Assembly (NCBI GenBank): GCA_018268755.1
Contig: JAFDVW010000013.1
Location: 345,297 to 409,296, forward strand
DNA: 64,000 bases
Direction: 5' to 3'
From: Acidobacteriota bacterium
GTDB lineage: Bacteria; Acidobacteriota; Terriglobia; Terriglobales; Acidobacteriaceae
Position numbers and translations under genes: made by a program. Below are positions 7,407 to 16,575 of this stretch, one piece after another. Position 1 is the first letter of the stretch, and the number at the start of each line of letters is the position of its first letter. The notes under the pieces were generated by a model. The model did no database searches. It worked only from the letters and a program-made list of their open reading frames with translations, and was not told where the DNA came from.

Positions 7407-8879
7407 TTAGTGGCCGGTCGGCGCAGGCGCGCTGGCCTGGGCGACTGCGGGAAGTTCGTCTCCGCGGAAGTATTTGTCTTTCCCGGCCTTCATTTCCGGC
7501 ATGGCCACGAACGGCTTGCTGTAGTCATTGGCGGCGTTCCAGAAGAGGAAGCCGATGCCGCCCTTGTTCTTGGCGGTCAGCACCTGCACCTTGATGTATT
7601 CCGGCGAATAGGTTTTCGTCTTCCAGTGGAAGGCCTGCAGCCAGGGGCGAATCACCACTCCGCTGCCTTGCGTGATCTTCTCAAAACGCTCCATCGAGGT
7701 GCCGATGAAATGCTCCGGAGCATCCCCCGGAAGCGCATATCCATCCATGCCGAAGAAGTGCGAGGGGTAGATCATGGGCGAGAGCACATCGCAGTACTTG
7801 GCCATGTTCACGATGTCTTGTCCGGTGTGCGAAAGGTCCACCGAGCGCTGCCATGCCATTACGCCAAACACATCCAGCGAGAGCAGCACGCCGGTGGGAT
7901 GAATTTGCGCATAGGCGTGTTTCAGGAAGTCGGTGATGACGTCGGAACGCTGCCACTCCGGGTGGGCCGTCTGGAAGTGGAAGCTGGCGTCTTTCTGATC
8001 GCCTTCGGCGGGGAAGCGGACATAGTCAAATTGCACTTCATCCACGCCGGAGGCCGCCGCCTTCATGGCCAGGGCAATGTTGTAATCCTGCACTTTGGGA
8101 TTGGAGGTGTCCGTCCACACCAGCTTGCCATTTTCCCGCCAGGCCTGGCCGCTCTTGCGCGACTGCACCGCCAGCTCGGGATGTTCCACCACCAGGCGCT
8201 CGTCGCGGAAAATGGCGATGCGGGCGATGGCGTGCATATTTTGCGAGTGCAGGAAGCGTACCAGCTTGGGCAAGTCCTGAATCGGAGTGTGATGTTTGCC
8301 CAGCAGGGGGTGTTCGAAGGGAATAGAAACGCTGCCGTCGCTGTCCTTGATATCGAAGACCACGGCGTTGCCGCCCACTTCGCGCCAGCGGCGAATGACT
8401 CTCAGGCCTTTATCGCTGCCCGCCATGACGCCGGTCAGATATACCGCGCGTACTTCAAAGTCACGCGGAACGCTGCGGGATTTTTCGACGATCGGGGCAT
8501 CCAGAATGCCGGGAATGAGGATGTATTGTCCCTTCTTCAGGAAGGTGCCCTGGAAGTTTCCATTGGCCTGGCGGATGGCCTCGATCAACTCAGTCGAGGT
8601 CAAATAAGAGGTCTGGGACAAATGGCGGCGGGCCACGGTGATGAGGGCCTCGCCTTGCTTCCCCTGGTAAACGATGCTGCCTTTGGGGGCCACCGGGGCC
8701 AGGGCCGGGCTGCTGGGAGCCGCGGTGGTGGTCGCCACCGGGCCGGCCGTGGGCAGAAGCTTGGCTTCGGTCCGCGCCTGCGCCTCGGCGGTGGGCACGA
8801 TGTTCAGGACATGGCGGATTCCAAAACCCGCCAACGCGACAATGAGGACAGCTCCAGTAATCCAACCGAGACGGCGCAA
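7407..8879 (-). CDS. Putative glycoside hydrolase (DUF4015) with LysM-like region
   Basis: A 490-residue protein with an N-terminal membrane anchor or signal (residues 1-30), a Pro/Ala/Thr linker, then a LysM-like segment (about 70-125: GEALITVARRHL ... GQYILIPG). The C-terminal two-thirds is a TIM-barrel-like region typical of DUF4015: FEVRAVYLTGVMAGSDKGL, AVVFDIKDSDGSVSIP, VDEVQFDYVRFPAEGD (the conserved QFDYVRFP), SLDVFGVMAW and DVLSPMIYPSHF. By analogy with barrel hydrolases, the acidic residues of the DYVRFPAEGD block are catalytic candidates. Envelope glycan is the likely substrate because of the LysM-like domain; no substrate is shown. Confidence 0.75.
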   Translation of the reverse strand: MRRLGWITGAVLIVALAGFGIRHVLNIVPTAEAQARTEAKLLPTAGPVATTTAAPSSPALAPVAPKGSIVYQGKQGEALITVARRHLSQTSYLTSTELIEAIRQANGNFQGTFLKKGQYILIPGILDAPIVEKSRSVPRDFEVRAVYLTGVMAGSDKGLRVIRRWREVGGNAVVFDIKDSDGSVSIPFEHPLLGKHHTPIQDLPKLVRFLHSQNMHAIARIAIFRDERLVVEHPELAVQSRKSGQAWRENGKLVWTDTSNPKVQDYNIALAMKAAASGVDEVQFDYVRFPAEGDQKDASFHFQTAHPEWQRSDVITDFLKHAYAQIHPTGVLLSLDVFGVMAWQRSVDLSHTGQDIVNMAKYCDVLSPMIYPSHFFGMDGYALPGDAPEHFIGTSMERFEKITQGSGVVIRPWLQAFHWKTKTYSPEYIKVQVLTAKNKGGIGFLFWNAANDYSKPFVAMPEMKAGKDKYFRGDELPAVAQASAPAPTGH

Positions 8880-9119
8880 GACTTCCCCCTAAACTCTCTG
8901 GTGCAGCGATGCTAGCCGGACATCCCCAATTGCGCCAGTTACCACGGTCCAGCGCCAATCAGTCCCCGGCTGCCGGCCGGCGGGGAAATGCGCCCAGAAA
9001 CTTCCATGCGCAAAGTATTTCTCTTTACCCTATTTTCCTTGTGAACGGAAGTATATTGCAAGGCCCCTCCCCACGCTGTAACCCAAGCAATATGAACGGG
9101 ATGGATGTTGCACAGGGGA
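8880..9119. other. Intergenic region with no gene seen
   Basis: About 240 bases between the divergent DUF4015 and AAA+ genes. I see no tRNA, no convincing ORF with a ribosome-binding site and no large inverted repeat. The remainder of the gap, from 9120, carries the promoter and leader described separately. Confidence 0.5.
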
Positions 9120-9135
9120 TGGCCAGGCACTTGCA
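9120..9135 (+). promoter_or_regulatory. Candidate sigma-54 (RpoN) promoter
   Basis: The sequence TGGCCAGGCACTTGCA has GG and GC exactly 10 bases apart and matches the -24/-12 consensus TGGCACG-N4-TTGCA at TGGC, at G in position 7, and at all of TTGCA. Transcription would start near 9146, leaving a ~120-base leader before the AAA+ gene. The pattern is seen directly; activity is inferred. Confidence 0.6.
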
Positions 9136-9159
9136 CTAAGGGGAGGGGTAAGCCGGTCA

Positions 9160-9262
9160 CAGGCAGGATGACAAATTTTGTCCTCTCTGGACCGAGCCCA
9201 GCTAAGACCCGTCACCCAGTTAGGTAGACCGGTCCCGGACGCGGAAAGTCGCGGGACCCGCA
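9160..9262 (+). promoter_or_regulatory. Potentially structured 5' leader with two exclusive stems
   Basis: Downstream of the sigma-54-type promoter, GGACCG (9189-9194) can pair with CGGTCC (9230-9235), while the overlapping GGTCCCG (9231-9237) can pair with CGGGACC (9252-9258) just before the start codon. Only one pairing can form at a time. A short palindrome GACAAATTTTGTC lies upstream (from about 9169). This could be a regulatory leader; no known riboswitch class is recognised. Confidence 0.35.
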
Positions 9263-9263
9263 A

Positions 9264-10445
<1,182 letters not shown>

Positions 10446-10475
10446 TTTCTCGTTTAACCTCACTTGCAGTCCTTT

Positions 10476-10509
10476 GCGGCGCCGGCTTCCCTCCGGCGCC
10501 GTCTTTTTT
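10476..10509 (+). terminator. Intrinsic terminator after the AAA+ gene
   Basis: The stem CGGCGCCGG / CCGGCGCCG (10477-10485 with 10493-10501) is followed by a T6 tract, 30 bases after the stop codon of the AAA+ gene. Confidence 0.85.
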
Positions 10510-10619
10510 GAATGGTCCCCGGCCTGCGACGGAAAACCACTGCCGATCGTCGCCATCCCCAAAAGCGCCTATCACCGTCTAAAATGGTGCGACCGATGGC
10601 AGGTAAGCTTGGGGGAACC

Positions 10620-11990
10620 ATGAAGATGCAATCCAGGTTCGTGAGGTCCGTGGCAGTGGCTTTGGCAGTGTGCCTGGTAGTGCCGGGCTTGTGGGCGCGA
10701 GTGCAGCCCTCGCATGGGTTCAATCTGTTTTCAGCGCAAGAGGAGAACCAGGCCGGGCAGCAGGCTGCGGCGGACGTGGCCAAGCAACTGCCCCTCTTGC
10801 CGGAATCGGACCCTGTGACCAAATACGTCCAGAAATTGGGCCAGGACCTGGTGGCGCATGCGCCTGGCGAAAAGTGGGCCTATACCTTCCGGGTGGTGAA
10901 CCAGAAAGAGATCAACGCTTTTGCCCTGCCGGGCGGGCCAATCTTTGTGAACGTCGGCACCATCCAGGCAGCCGACAATGAAGCCCAGCTGGCGGGCGTG
11001 ATGGCGCACGAAATCTCCCACGTAGTGCAGCGCCACGGTACACGCGCGGCCAGCAAGCAGATGGCGGCGCAGCTTCCGCTGGCGATTCTGGGCGGAGTCA
11101 TGGGGAAGGGCGCGCTCTCGCAGATGGCGCAACTGGGAATCTCCTTCGGCGTGGGTTCCTACTTCCTGAAGAATTCCCGCTCGGCGGAGTCGGAGGCCGA
11201 CCTGCTCGGCACCGACATCATGTACGATGCCGGTTTCGATCCCCGCCAGATGGCGGTGTTCTTCGCCAAGCTGGAAGAAGAAGGCGGCTCCCGCGGTCCA
11301 CAGTTCCTCAGCGATCACCCCAACCCGGGCAACCGCGCGCAGGCGGTCTCGAAAGAAGTTTCCACCCTGCCGCGCAAGAGTAGCTATCGTGGCGACAGCG
11401 CGGAATTCAAGCAGATCAAGCAGCGAGTGGCGAGCTTGAAGCCTTTGACTGCGGAACAGATTGCGGCCCAGCAGAAGCAGGCCAATTCCGGGGTGAGCAG
11501 TATCGCGCCCAGCACCTCCACCAAAGCCTTCAGCCACAGCGCCTATCAGATTGTGTATCCGGAGAACTGGCAGGTGTTCGGCGACCAGAGTTCGGCGGTC
11601 ACCATCGCTCCGCAAAGCGGCGTTTCGCAGAATGCCATCGCCTATGGCGTGATGATCAGCGCTTATCAGCCGGAGGGGAACAGCACAACCCTCGACCAGG
11701 CGACCAAAGACTTGCTGGCTTCCATGCGGCAATCGAACCCCGATCTGCGGCAGATTGGGAATGGGGAGACCATCCGGGTGAATGGTGTGAGCAGCCGCTC
11801 GATTGATTTGATTGGCAGTTCCCCGATTAAGGATGACAGCGGCAAAGTTTTGCAGGAGCGCGACTGGCTGGTCACCATGAAGCGGCGTGACGGTTCGCTG
11901 TTGTACCTGGTGTTTATTGCTCCGGACAAGGATTTTGCCTCGCTGCGTCCCACGTTTGAAAATATGCTGAAGTCGGTGACGTTGAAGTAG
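10620..11990 (+). CDS. M48-family zinc metallopeptidase, exported
   Basis: A 456-residue protein with a signal peptide (about 1-27) and an M48 peptidase domain. The zinc site HEISH is at about 130-134 within MAHEISHVVQRHG, and the third ligand lies in SRSAESEADLLGTDIMYDAGFDP. A linker (about 260-310) leads to a C-terminal domain (YQIVYPENWQVFGD ... PTFENMLKSVTLK) of unknown role that occurs in related acidobacterial proteins. The start at 10620 is chosen over the in-frame ATG at 10512 because of GGGGGAA upstream and the signal peptide. Related to BepA/LoiP-type periplasmic quality-control proteases; substrate unknown. Confidence 0.85.
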   Translation: MKMQSRFVRSVAVALAVCLVVPGLWARVQPSHGFNLFSAQEENQAGQQAAADVAKQLPLLPESDPVTKYVQKLGQDLVAHAPGEKWAYTFRVVNQKEINAFALPGGPIFVNVGTIQAADNEAQLAGVMAHEISHVVQRHGTRAASKQMAAQLPLAILGGVMGKGALSQMAQLGISFGVGSYFLKNSRSAESEADLLGTDIMYDAGFDPRQMAVFFAKLEEEGGSRGPQFLSDHPNPGNRAQAVSKEVSTLPRKSSYRGDSAEFKQIKQRVASLKPLTAEQIAAQQKQANSGVSSIAPSTSTKAFSHSAYQIVYPENWQVFGDQSSAVTIAPQSGVSQNAIAYGVMISAYQPEGNSTTLDQATKDLLASMRQSNPDLRQIGNGETIRVNGVSSRSIDLIGSSPIKDDSGKVLQERDWLVTMKRRDGSLLYLVFIAPDKDFASLRPTFENMLKSVTLK

Positions 11991-12023
11991 GTTAGCTGTT
12001 AGCCGTTGGCGACACTACTGTCG

Positions 12024-12683
12024 CTGTCATGTTGAGCGGAGCGTATCCGGCGCGAAGCGGCGGAGGGGGGAGTCGAAACGTCCCTACAGCGGGCATGGAG
12101 TTTTGGAAAGAGGGTAGGGGTTCTTCGACTCAGCGGCCTTCGCTGTCGCGAAGGCCTTCCTCGCTCAGAATGACAATTATTGGTTACTGAGTACTGTCAT
12201 GTTGAGCGGAGCGTATCCGGCGCGAAGCGGCGGATGGGGAGTCGAAACATCCCTACAGCGGGCATGGAGTTTTGGAAAGAGGGTAGGGATTCTTCGACTC
12301 AGCGGCCTTCGCTGTCGCGAAGGCCTTCCTCGCTCAGAATGACAATTATTGGTTACTGAGTACTGTCATGTTGAGCGGAACGCATCCGGCGCGAAGCGGC
12401 GGAGGGCGAAGTCGAAACATCCCTACGTCTGGCAAGAAGTTTGAGAAGAGGGTAGAGATTCTTCGACTCAGCGGCCTTCGCTGTCGCGAAGGCCTTCCTC
12501 GCTCAGAATGACAATTATTGGTTACTGAGTACTGTCCTGTTGAGCGGAGCGTATCCGGCGCGAAGCGGCGGATGGGGGAGTCGAAACATCCCTACATCTG
12601 GCAAGAAGTTTGAGAAGAGGGTAGGGATTCTTCGACTCGGCGGCCTTCGCTGTCGCGAAGGCCTTCCTCGCTCAGAATGACAG
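12024..12683. repeat. Four tandem copies of a ~169-170 bp intergenic repeat
   Basis: Copies start at 12024, 12194, 12363 and 12532. Each opens with CTGTCATGTTGAGCGG and closes with TCGCTCAGAATGACA, which form imperfect ~16-bp terminal inverted repeats. Each also has an internal near-palindrome (GGCCTTCGC ... GCGAAGGCC) and the phrases AGTCGAAACATCCCTAC and GATTCTTCGACTCAGCGG. An 18-base spacer (ATTATTGGTTACTGAGTA) links the copies. The whole 11991-12691 gap is this array plus short flanks. The form suggests a MITE- or REP-like element. Confidence 0.9.
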
Positions 12684-12691
12684 GATGTGGT

Positions 12692-13033
12692 TCAGGCGGC
12701 TGTTGCTTCCGTCATCCATGGATACCAGCCCCTCGCCAGATCTAGCCAGTGCGGATTCCTGGAAACGATGAGTGCGATTTTCTTCTCCCGGCTCCACCCC
12801 TTCAATTGTTTTTCTCGGCCGATGGCCTTATGAACATCATCGAACGATTCCCAATACAACAGACGATCCGCCAAATACTTTGAGGCGAAGCCTTCCATCG
12901 GTCTGAACTTGTGTTGAAAAATACGTTTGTGGAGATTGCCCGTGAAACCAATGTAAAGCGTGCCGGACAGGCTTCCCAGGATGTAGACACAATAGCTTCT
13001 GGGCTGGCGATAGCGCGGCATGGGGAAGATCAT
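12692..13033 (-). CDS. GIY-YIG domain endonuclease-like protein
   Basis: A 113-residue single-domain protein. The GIY-YIG core is YCVYILGSLSGTLYIGFTGNLHKRIFQHK (about residues 14-42), with the catalytic Arg in HKRIFQHK. A Glu-containing KAIGREKQLKGWSREKKIALI segment supplies the usual C-terminal features of the UPF0213/YhbQ-like group. It is bounded on both sides by copies of the ~150-170 bp repeat family. Start could be codon 1 or 5. The function of these short GIY-YIG proteins is unknown; a DNA repair or repeat-associated nuclease are both possible. Confidence 0.85.
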   Translation of the reverse strand: MIFPMPRYRQPRSYCVYILGSLSGTLYIGFTGNLHKRIFQHKFRPMEGFASKYLADRLLYWESFDDVHKAIGREKQLKGWSREKKIALIVSRNPHWLDLARGWYPWMTEATAA

Positions 13034-13105
13034 GCCAGTATGTGCATTTTATGGCAGTGACAGATTGCACATGGTGTGTGACATTTGGCAGTGGAAAATT
13101 GGTCG

Positions 13106-13258
13106 CTGTCATGTTGAGCGGAGCGTATCCGGCGCGAAGCGGCGAATGGCGAAGTCGAAACATCCCTACAGCAGGCATGGAGTTTTGGGAAGAGGGTAGG
13201 GGTTCTTCGACTCGGTGGCCTTCGCTATCGCGAAGGCCTTCCTCGCTCAGAATGACAG
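13106..13258. repeat. Solitary copy of the terminal-inverted-repeat element
   Basis: Same boundaries (CTGTCATGTTGAGCGG to CTCAGAATGACAG) and internal phrases as the tandem array, about 153 bp, placed just upstream of the GIY-YIG start codon side. Confidence 0.88.
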
Positions 13259-13289
13259 GGTGTGGGATGAAGGGCCAAATGGCGGAATG

Positions 13290-13327
13290 CTAATCACTAA
13301 CGACTAATCACTAATCACTAATCACTG
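13290..13327. repeat. Short tandem AATCACT-type repeat
   Basis: Four near-identical units (CTAATCACTAA, CGACTAATCACT, AATCACTAATCACT) directly before the mglA stop codon. Similar low-complexity stretches appear near 26190-26235 and 44600-44700. Confidence 0.75.
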
Positions 13328-13332
13328 TTCCC

Positions 13333-13920
13333 CTACCCTCCCTGTTTCAATTCCACCAGCACCTGGCGGGCAATCTCTTTCAGGGTTTCGAAGACGCCCT
13401 GGCCCTGGAAGGCCACGGCTTCGATCATAGCTTCGTTCTTGCGGCGGAGTTCTTTGGCCAGCGCGTCCACTGGAAGCACATTCGGCAGGTCGCGTTTATT
13501 GAGCTGCAGGACGTAGGGAATCTTATTGAAATCGTAGCCGTGTTCCTTCAGGTTGGCCATCAGGTTGTCGAGCGCCTCGACGTTGGCGTCCATACGCTCT
13601 TCCTGCGAATCGGCCACAAACACAATGCCATCCACGCCGCGCAGAATCAGCTTGCGGCTGGCGTCATAGAACACCTGCCCGGGGACCGTGTAGAGGTGGA
13701 TGCGGGTCTTGAAGCCACGCACCGAGCCCAGGTCAAGGGGCAGAAAGTCGAAGAACAGGGTACGCTCCGTCTCCGTGGCAAGAGAGATCATCTTGCCCTT
13801 CTGCTGCTCGGCGGTCTTTTGATAGATGACTTGCAGGTTCGTCGTCTTACCGCCTAGACCAGCGCCGTAATAGACGATCTTGCAGTTGATCTCGCGGGCT
13901 GCAAAGTTGATGAAACTCAA
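13333..13920 (-). CDS. mglA: MglA-type small Ras-like GTPase
   Basis: A 195-residue Ras-superfamily GTPase of the MglA family, the polarity switch for gliding and type IV pili in Myxococcus. Motifs: [26 protein letters not shown] (P-loop), the [13 protein letters not shown] block, [17 protein letters not shown] (G3) and [10 protein letters not shown] (G4). The P-loop has GAGLGGKTT where Myxococcus has GPGLCGKTT. I choose the TTG at 13920 because it gives a product aligned with the SFIN start of known MglA and has GAGG upstream; TTG at 13932 is the longer alternative. No mglB is nearby; pilT, a likely downstream output, lies 11 kb away. Confidence 0.9.
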   Translation of the reverse strand: MSFINFAAREINCKIVYYGAGLGGKTTNLQVIYQKTAEQQKGKMISLATETERTLFFDFLPLDLGSVRGFKTRIHLYTVPGQVFYDASRKLILRGVDGIVFVADSQEERMDANVEALDNLMANLKEHGYDFNKIPYVLQLNKRDLPNVLPVDALAKELRRKNEAMIEAVAFQGQGVFETLKEIARQVLVELKQGG

Positions 13921-14071
13921 GACCTTCCTCAAAGACCGGCGGCGGACAGTCCTCTCCGGACAAACGCGCCAGCAACGCTTATTGGAGCTCTGGTACTGCT
14001 GGTTTTATACCACACCAGTCCTGTTACCGGCAGGTTACTCCGGTTACTACTCAGAACACCCGGGGGTGCGG

Positions 14072-15370
14072 TTAGCGGCCGGCCGGCAATGGGTAGTATC
14101 CCGACTTGGCGTAAACCTTAAGAAAGGGGCGGCCCACTCGCACTTCGATCTCCCGATAGGCGCTGCTGGAGGGCACCGCATGGGCGACGTAGCCCAGGGT
14201 GTACTGGTTGCGGGCATCGCCGATGGCCCGGGCATAGACGCTCTCAATCACATCCTGGGAGAACGCGGTGAAGACCTCGCCGCCGCCGGTGGCGGCCACG
14301 TACTTGGGCAAAATGTCGCCGGTGCCGAAGCGCGGCAAGTGGAGTTTCTGGAGCTTGCTGTAGCCCGGAATGGCCGCCCCCTCCACGCCCACGCCGTAGA
14401 CGGTAATGCCATTGGTCAGCAGGACCTTGAGCACATCCCGGTAGCTGGCTTTGCTGCGATACTCCCGCCCGTCACTGATGATGAAGATGATCTTACGGCG
14501 CGCTTTCTCGCGTTTGCTCAGATCCAGGGCGGCCTGCAGGATGGCGTCATTGAGGACATGCGATTCCTTGCCCGGGGTGCTCACTGGCGATACCCGAGTG
14601 TCGATGGGAACGCCATTGACCACCGGTCCCTGGGGACCGAGAGGGCCGCTGGTGACCGGCGGGCCGTTGTTGCGGCCGGTCTTGGTCTTCAGGTCGTTCA
14701 GCACCGCCGTCAGCCGCTGATTGGCCGCGCCGAAGTCCTTGGCTTGCGAGACGGCGCTGCTGTAGGTGTAAATCGAGACTTCGTCAAACTGGCTGAAAGC
14801 GCCTTCCAGCGCGGAGAAGGTCTTATTGACCTTCTGCACCGCCACGTCCGGCATGCCCAGGTCCAGGATGACCGCTGCGGACAGGGGGAAAGGGTCGCTG
14901 GTGAAGAAGGTCAGCTTTTGTGGGGCGCCGTCTTCAAATACCGAAAAGTCTTTGGGAAGCAAGCCGCTGACCAGATGGTCATTGTCGTCCTTGACCATAA
15001 CCGGCACCAGCACGAAGTTGACTGGACGGACAATGCGATAGAGGTCATCCCGGGCATCTACGCCGGGCTCACGGTTGACCTCCGCCGGTTGGCTGGCGTC
15101 CTTTACGGGCGGCATGGCCGGGGCCTGCTCACCCTCGGTCGGGATAGGGGCAGTGGGGTCGAGAGGCTGACTGGTAGAAGAGTCCGGGTTGGCCGGCCGG
15201 CTTACCGAGGGATTGGGAGAAGCGCCCGGGAAGGCCGGCGGCGGGGGCTGGACCACGGAGGGAGCGTCCGGGATATCCTGTTTCTTCTCTTGCTCTTGCG
15301 CCCAAGATGCCCAGGTCAAGCCTAGTACCAGCGCCATCCCACTCAATTTCCACCATGACTTCCGCGTCAT
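14072..15370 (-). CDS. Acidobacterial VWFA-domain protein lacking a canonical MIDAS
   Basis: A ~432-residue exported protein: signal peptide (MTRKSWWKLSGMALVLGLTWASWAQ), a Pro/Ser/Thr-rich linker to about residue 95, then a VWFA-related domain. The family phrases FVLVPVMVKDDNDHLVSGLLPKDFSVFEDG, IIFIISDGREY and the tail IGDARNQYTLGYV ... EIEVRVGRPFLKVYAKSGYYP identify the TIGR03436-like group. Where its two neighbours have a DASxS metal site, this protein reads LDLGMPD, so the DxSxS motif is lost. A start at 15385 is also possible. Probably secreted or envelope-bound, binding partner unknown. Confidence 0.85.
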   Translation of the reverse strand: MTRKSWWKLSGMALVLGLTWASWAQEQEKKQDIPDAPSVVQPPPPAFPGASPNPSVSRPANPDSSTSQPLDPTAPIPTEGEQAPAMPPVKDASQPAEVNREPGVDARDDLYRIVRPVNFVLVPVMVKDDNDHLVSGLLPKDFSVFEDGAPQKLTFFTSDPFPLSAAVILDLGMPDVAVQKVNKTFSALEGAFSQFDEVSIYTYSSAVSQAKDFGAANQRLTAVLNDLKTKTGRNNGPPVTSGPLGPQGPVVNGVPIDTRVSPVSTPGKESHVLNDAILQAALDLSKREKARRKIIFIISDGREYRSKASYRDVLKVLLTNGITVYGVGVEGAAIPGYSKLQKLHLPRFGTGDILPKYVAATGGGEVFTAFSQDVIESVYARAIGDARNQYTLGYVAHAVPSSSAYREIEVRVGRPFLKVYAKSGYYPLPAGR

Positions 15371-15498
15371 ATGCGAATTCCCCATCTTCCCTGGATCGCG
15401 CTATCTTCCATCGCTACTGGTATTTTGGATGCGGAGCTACTTGTTTTGGTGCATCTAACGCATCAGGAATAGACTAACAAAAAGAGCGTGAGAATACC

Positions 15499-16548
15499 TT
15501 GAGATCCAAAACCAACAGTGTTCTGCTGACCGTGGCCTGTTTTTTTCTGTTCGCCCTGGCCCCCTGGGCCGCCGCCCAGCGCATACCCAAGCTGGAAGTT
15601 CCCGGGCAGGAGACGCCTCCGCCGCAGGCCCCGGCCGAGGAAGACACTACCCTCGAGACCCTGAAAGTCAAAGTGAACGTGGTGCAGCTTTTCTACAACG
15701 TCAAGGACAAGAAAGGCGCACTGCTACCCAACCTGACGAAGAACGATTTCGAGGTCTCCGAAGATGGCGTGCCCCAGACCATCAAGTACTTTTCCGCGGA
15801 ATCAAACCTGCCTTTGACCTTAGGCATCCTGATTGACGCCAGTGGCAGCCAGGCCCGGGTGCTCGAAATCGAAAAAGAAGTCGGCGGCTCATTTCTGAGC
15901 GAAATTCTCCGCGAGAAGGACCTGGCATTCGTCATCAGCTTCGATGTCAACGTAGACCTGTTGCAGGATTTCACCAGCTCCACCCGCCTGCTCAAGCAGG
16001 CCCTGAATAGCGCCCGCATCAATACCGGAGGCGGGGGCAGCTCGATCCCCGGCATTGGCGGCGGGCCGGTGCCCAGCGTTCCGCGGGGCACGCTGCTCTA
16101 TGACGCCATCTACCTGGCGGCCCATGACCAGCTCTCCCAGCAAGTGGGGCGCAAGGCCATGATCATCCTGACCGACGGCGAGGACCAGGGCAGCCGGCTG
16201 CGGATTCAAGATGCGATTGAAGCCGCGCAGAAGTCCGATAGCATTGTGTACGTCCTGCTGTGCGCCGACCGTGGCTTTTATGGCTTTGGCGGCTATGGCG
16301 GGGAAGGCGAGATGAAAAAGCTGGCCGCCGAAACCGGGGGCCGGGTCATTGATGTGGGCAATAAGCTGGAAAAGTTCAAGGACGCCTTTGACCAGATTTC
16401 CCGCGAACTGCGCAGCCAGTACAGCCTGGGCTATACCCCGACCAATTCTAAGCTGGACGGCAGCTTCCGCAAGGTGGAGATCCGCTCCAAGAATGGCTAC
16501 AAGATCCAAACGCGGACCGGTTATTACGCCACCGCGCATGCCGACTGA
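15499..16548 (+). CDS. Acidobacterial VWFA-domain protein
   Basis: A 349-residue exported protein starting at TTG 15499 (no in-frame ATG fits). Signal peptide residues 1-27, short linker, then NVVQLFYNVKDKKGALLPNLTKNDFEVSEDG, the MIDAS site ILIDASGSQ (intact DxSxS), a Gly-rich insert (GGGGSSIPGIGGG), AMIILTDGEDQGSR, and the C-terminal SQYSLGYTPTNSKLDGSFRKVEIR ... RTGYYA. It lies between two minus-strand relatives, so the three are an inverted, locally duplicated set. Role is inferred to be adhesion or envelope binding. Confidence 0.85.
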   Translation: MRSKTNSVLLTVACFFLFALAPWAAAQRIPKLEVPGQETPPPQAPAEEDTTLETLKVKVNVVQLFYNVKDKKGALLPNLTKNDFEVSEDGVPQTIKYFSAESNLPLTLGILIDASGSQARVLEIEKEVGGSFLSEILREKDLAFVISFDVNVDLLQDFTSSTRLLKQALNSARINTGGGGSSIPGIGGGPVPSVPRGTLLYDAIYLAAHDQLSQQVGRKAMIILTDGEDQGSRLRIQDAIEAAQKSDSIVYVLLCADRGFYGFGGYGGEGEMKKLAAETGGRVIDVGNKLEKFKDAFDQISRELRSQYSLGYTPTNSKLDGSFRKVEIRSKNGYKIQTRTGYYATAHAD

Positions 16549-16575
16549 GAGCGGGAGCGGCCGGCCGGGGCGGAT

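Noticed and set aside
7410..8915. 501-residue plus-strand open frame
   Set aside because: Shadow of the DUF4015 gene, composition His/Gly/Val-rich as expected of an antisense frame.
8880..9119. tRNA gene
   Set aside because: No T-loop GGTTCGAATCC-like sequence or cloverleaf arms found; the same holds for the other intergenic gaps.
9190..9262. Cyclic-di-GMP (GEMM) riboswitch
   Set aside because: Only a GACGCGGAAAGTC-like core is similar; the 5' conserved bulge and tetraloop-receptor parts are missing.
12024..12683. CRISPR array
   Set aside because: Repeats are ~170 bp with near-identical copies and an 18-base linker; no short direct repeats with unique spacers and no cas genes.
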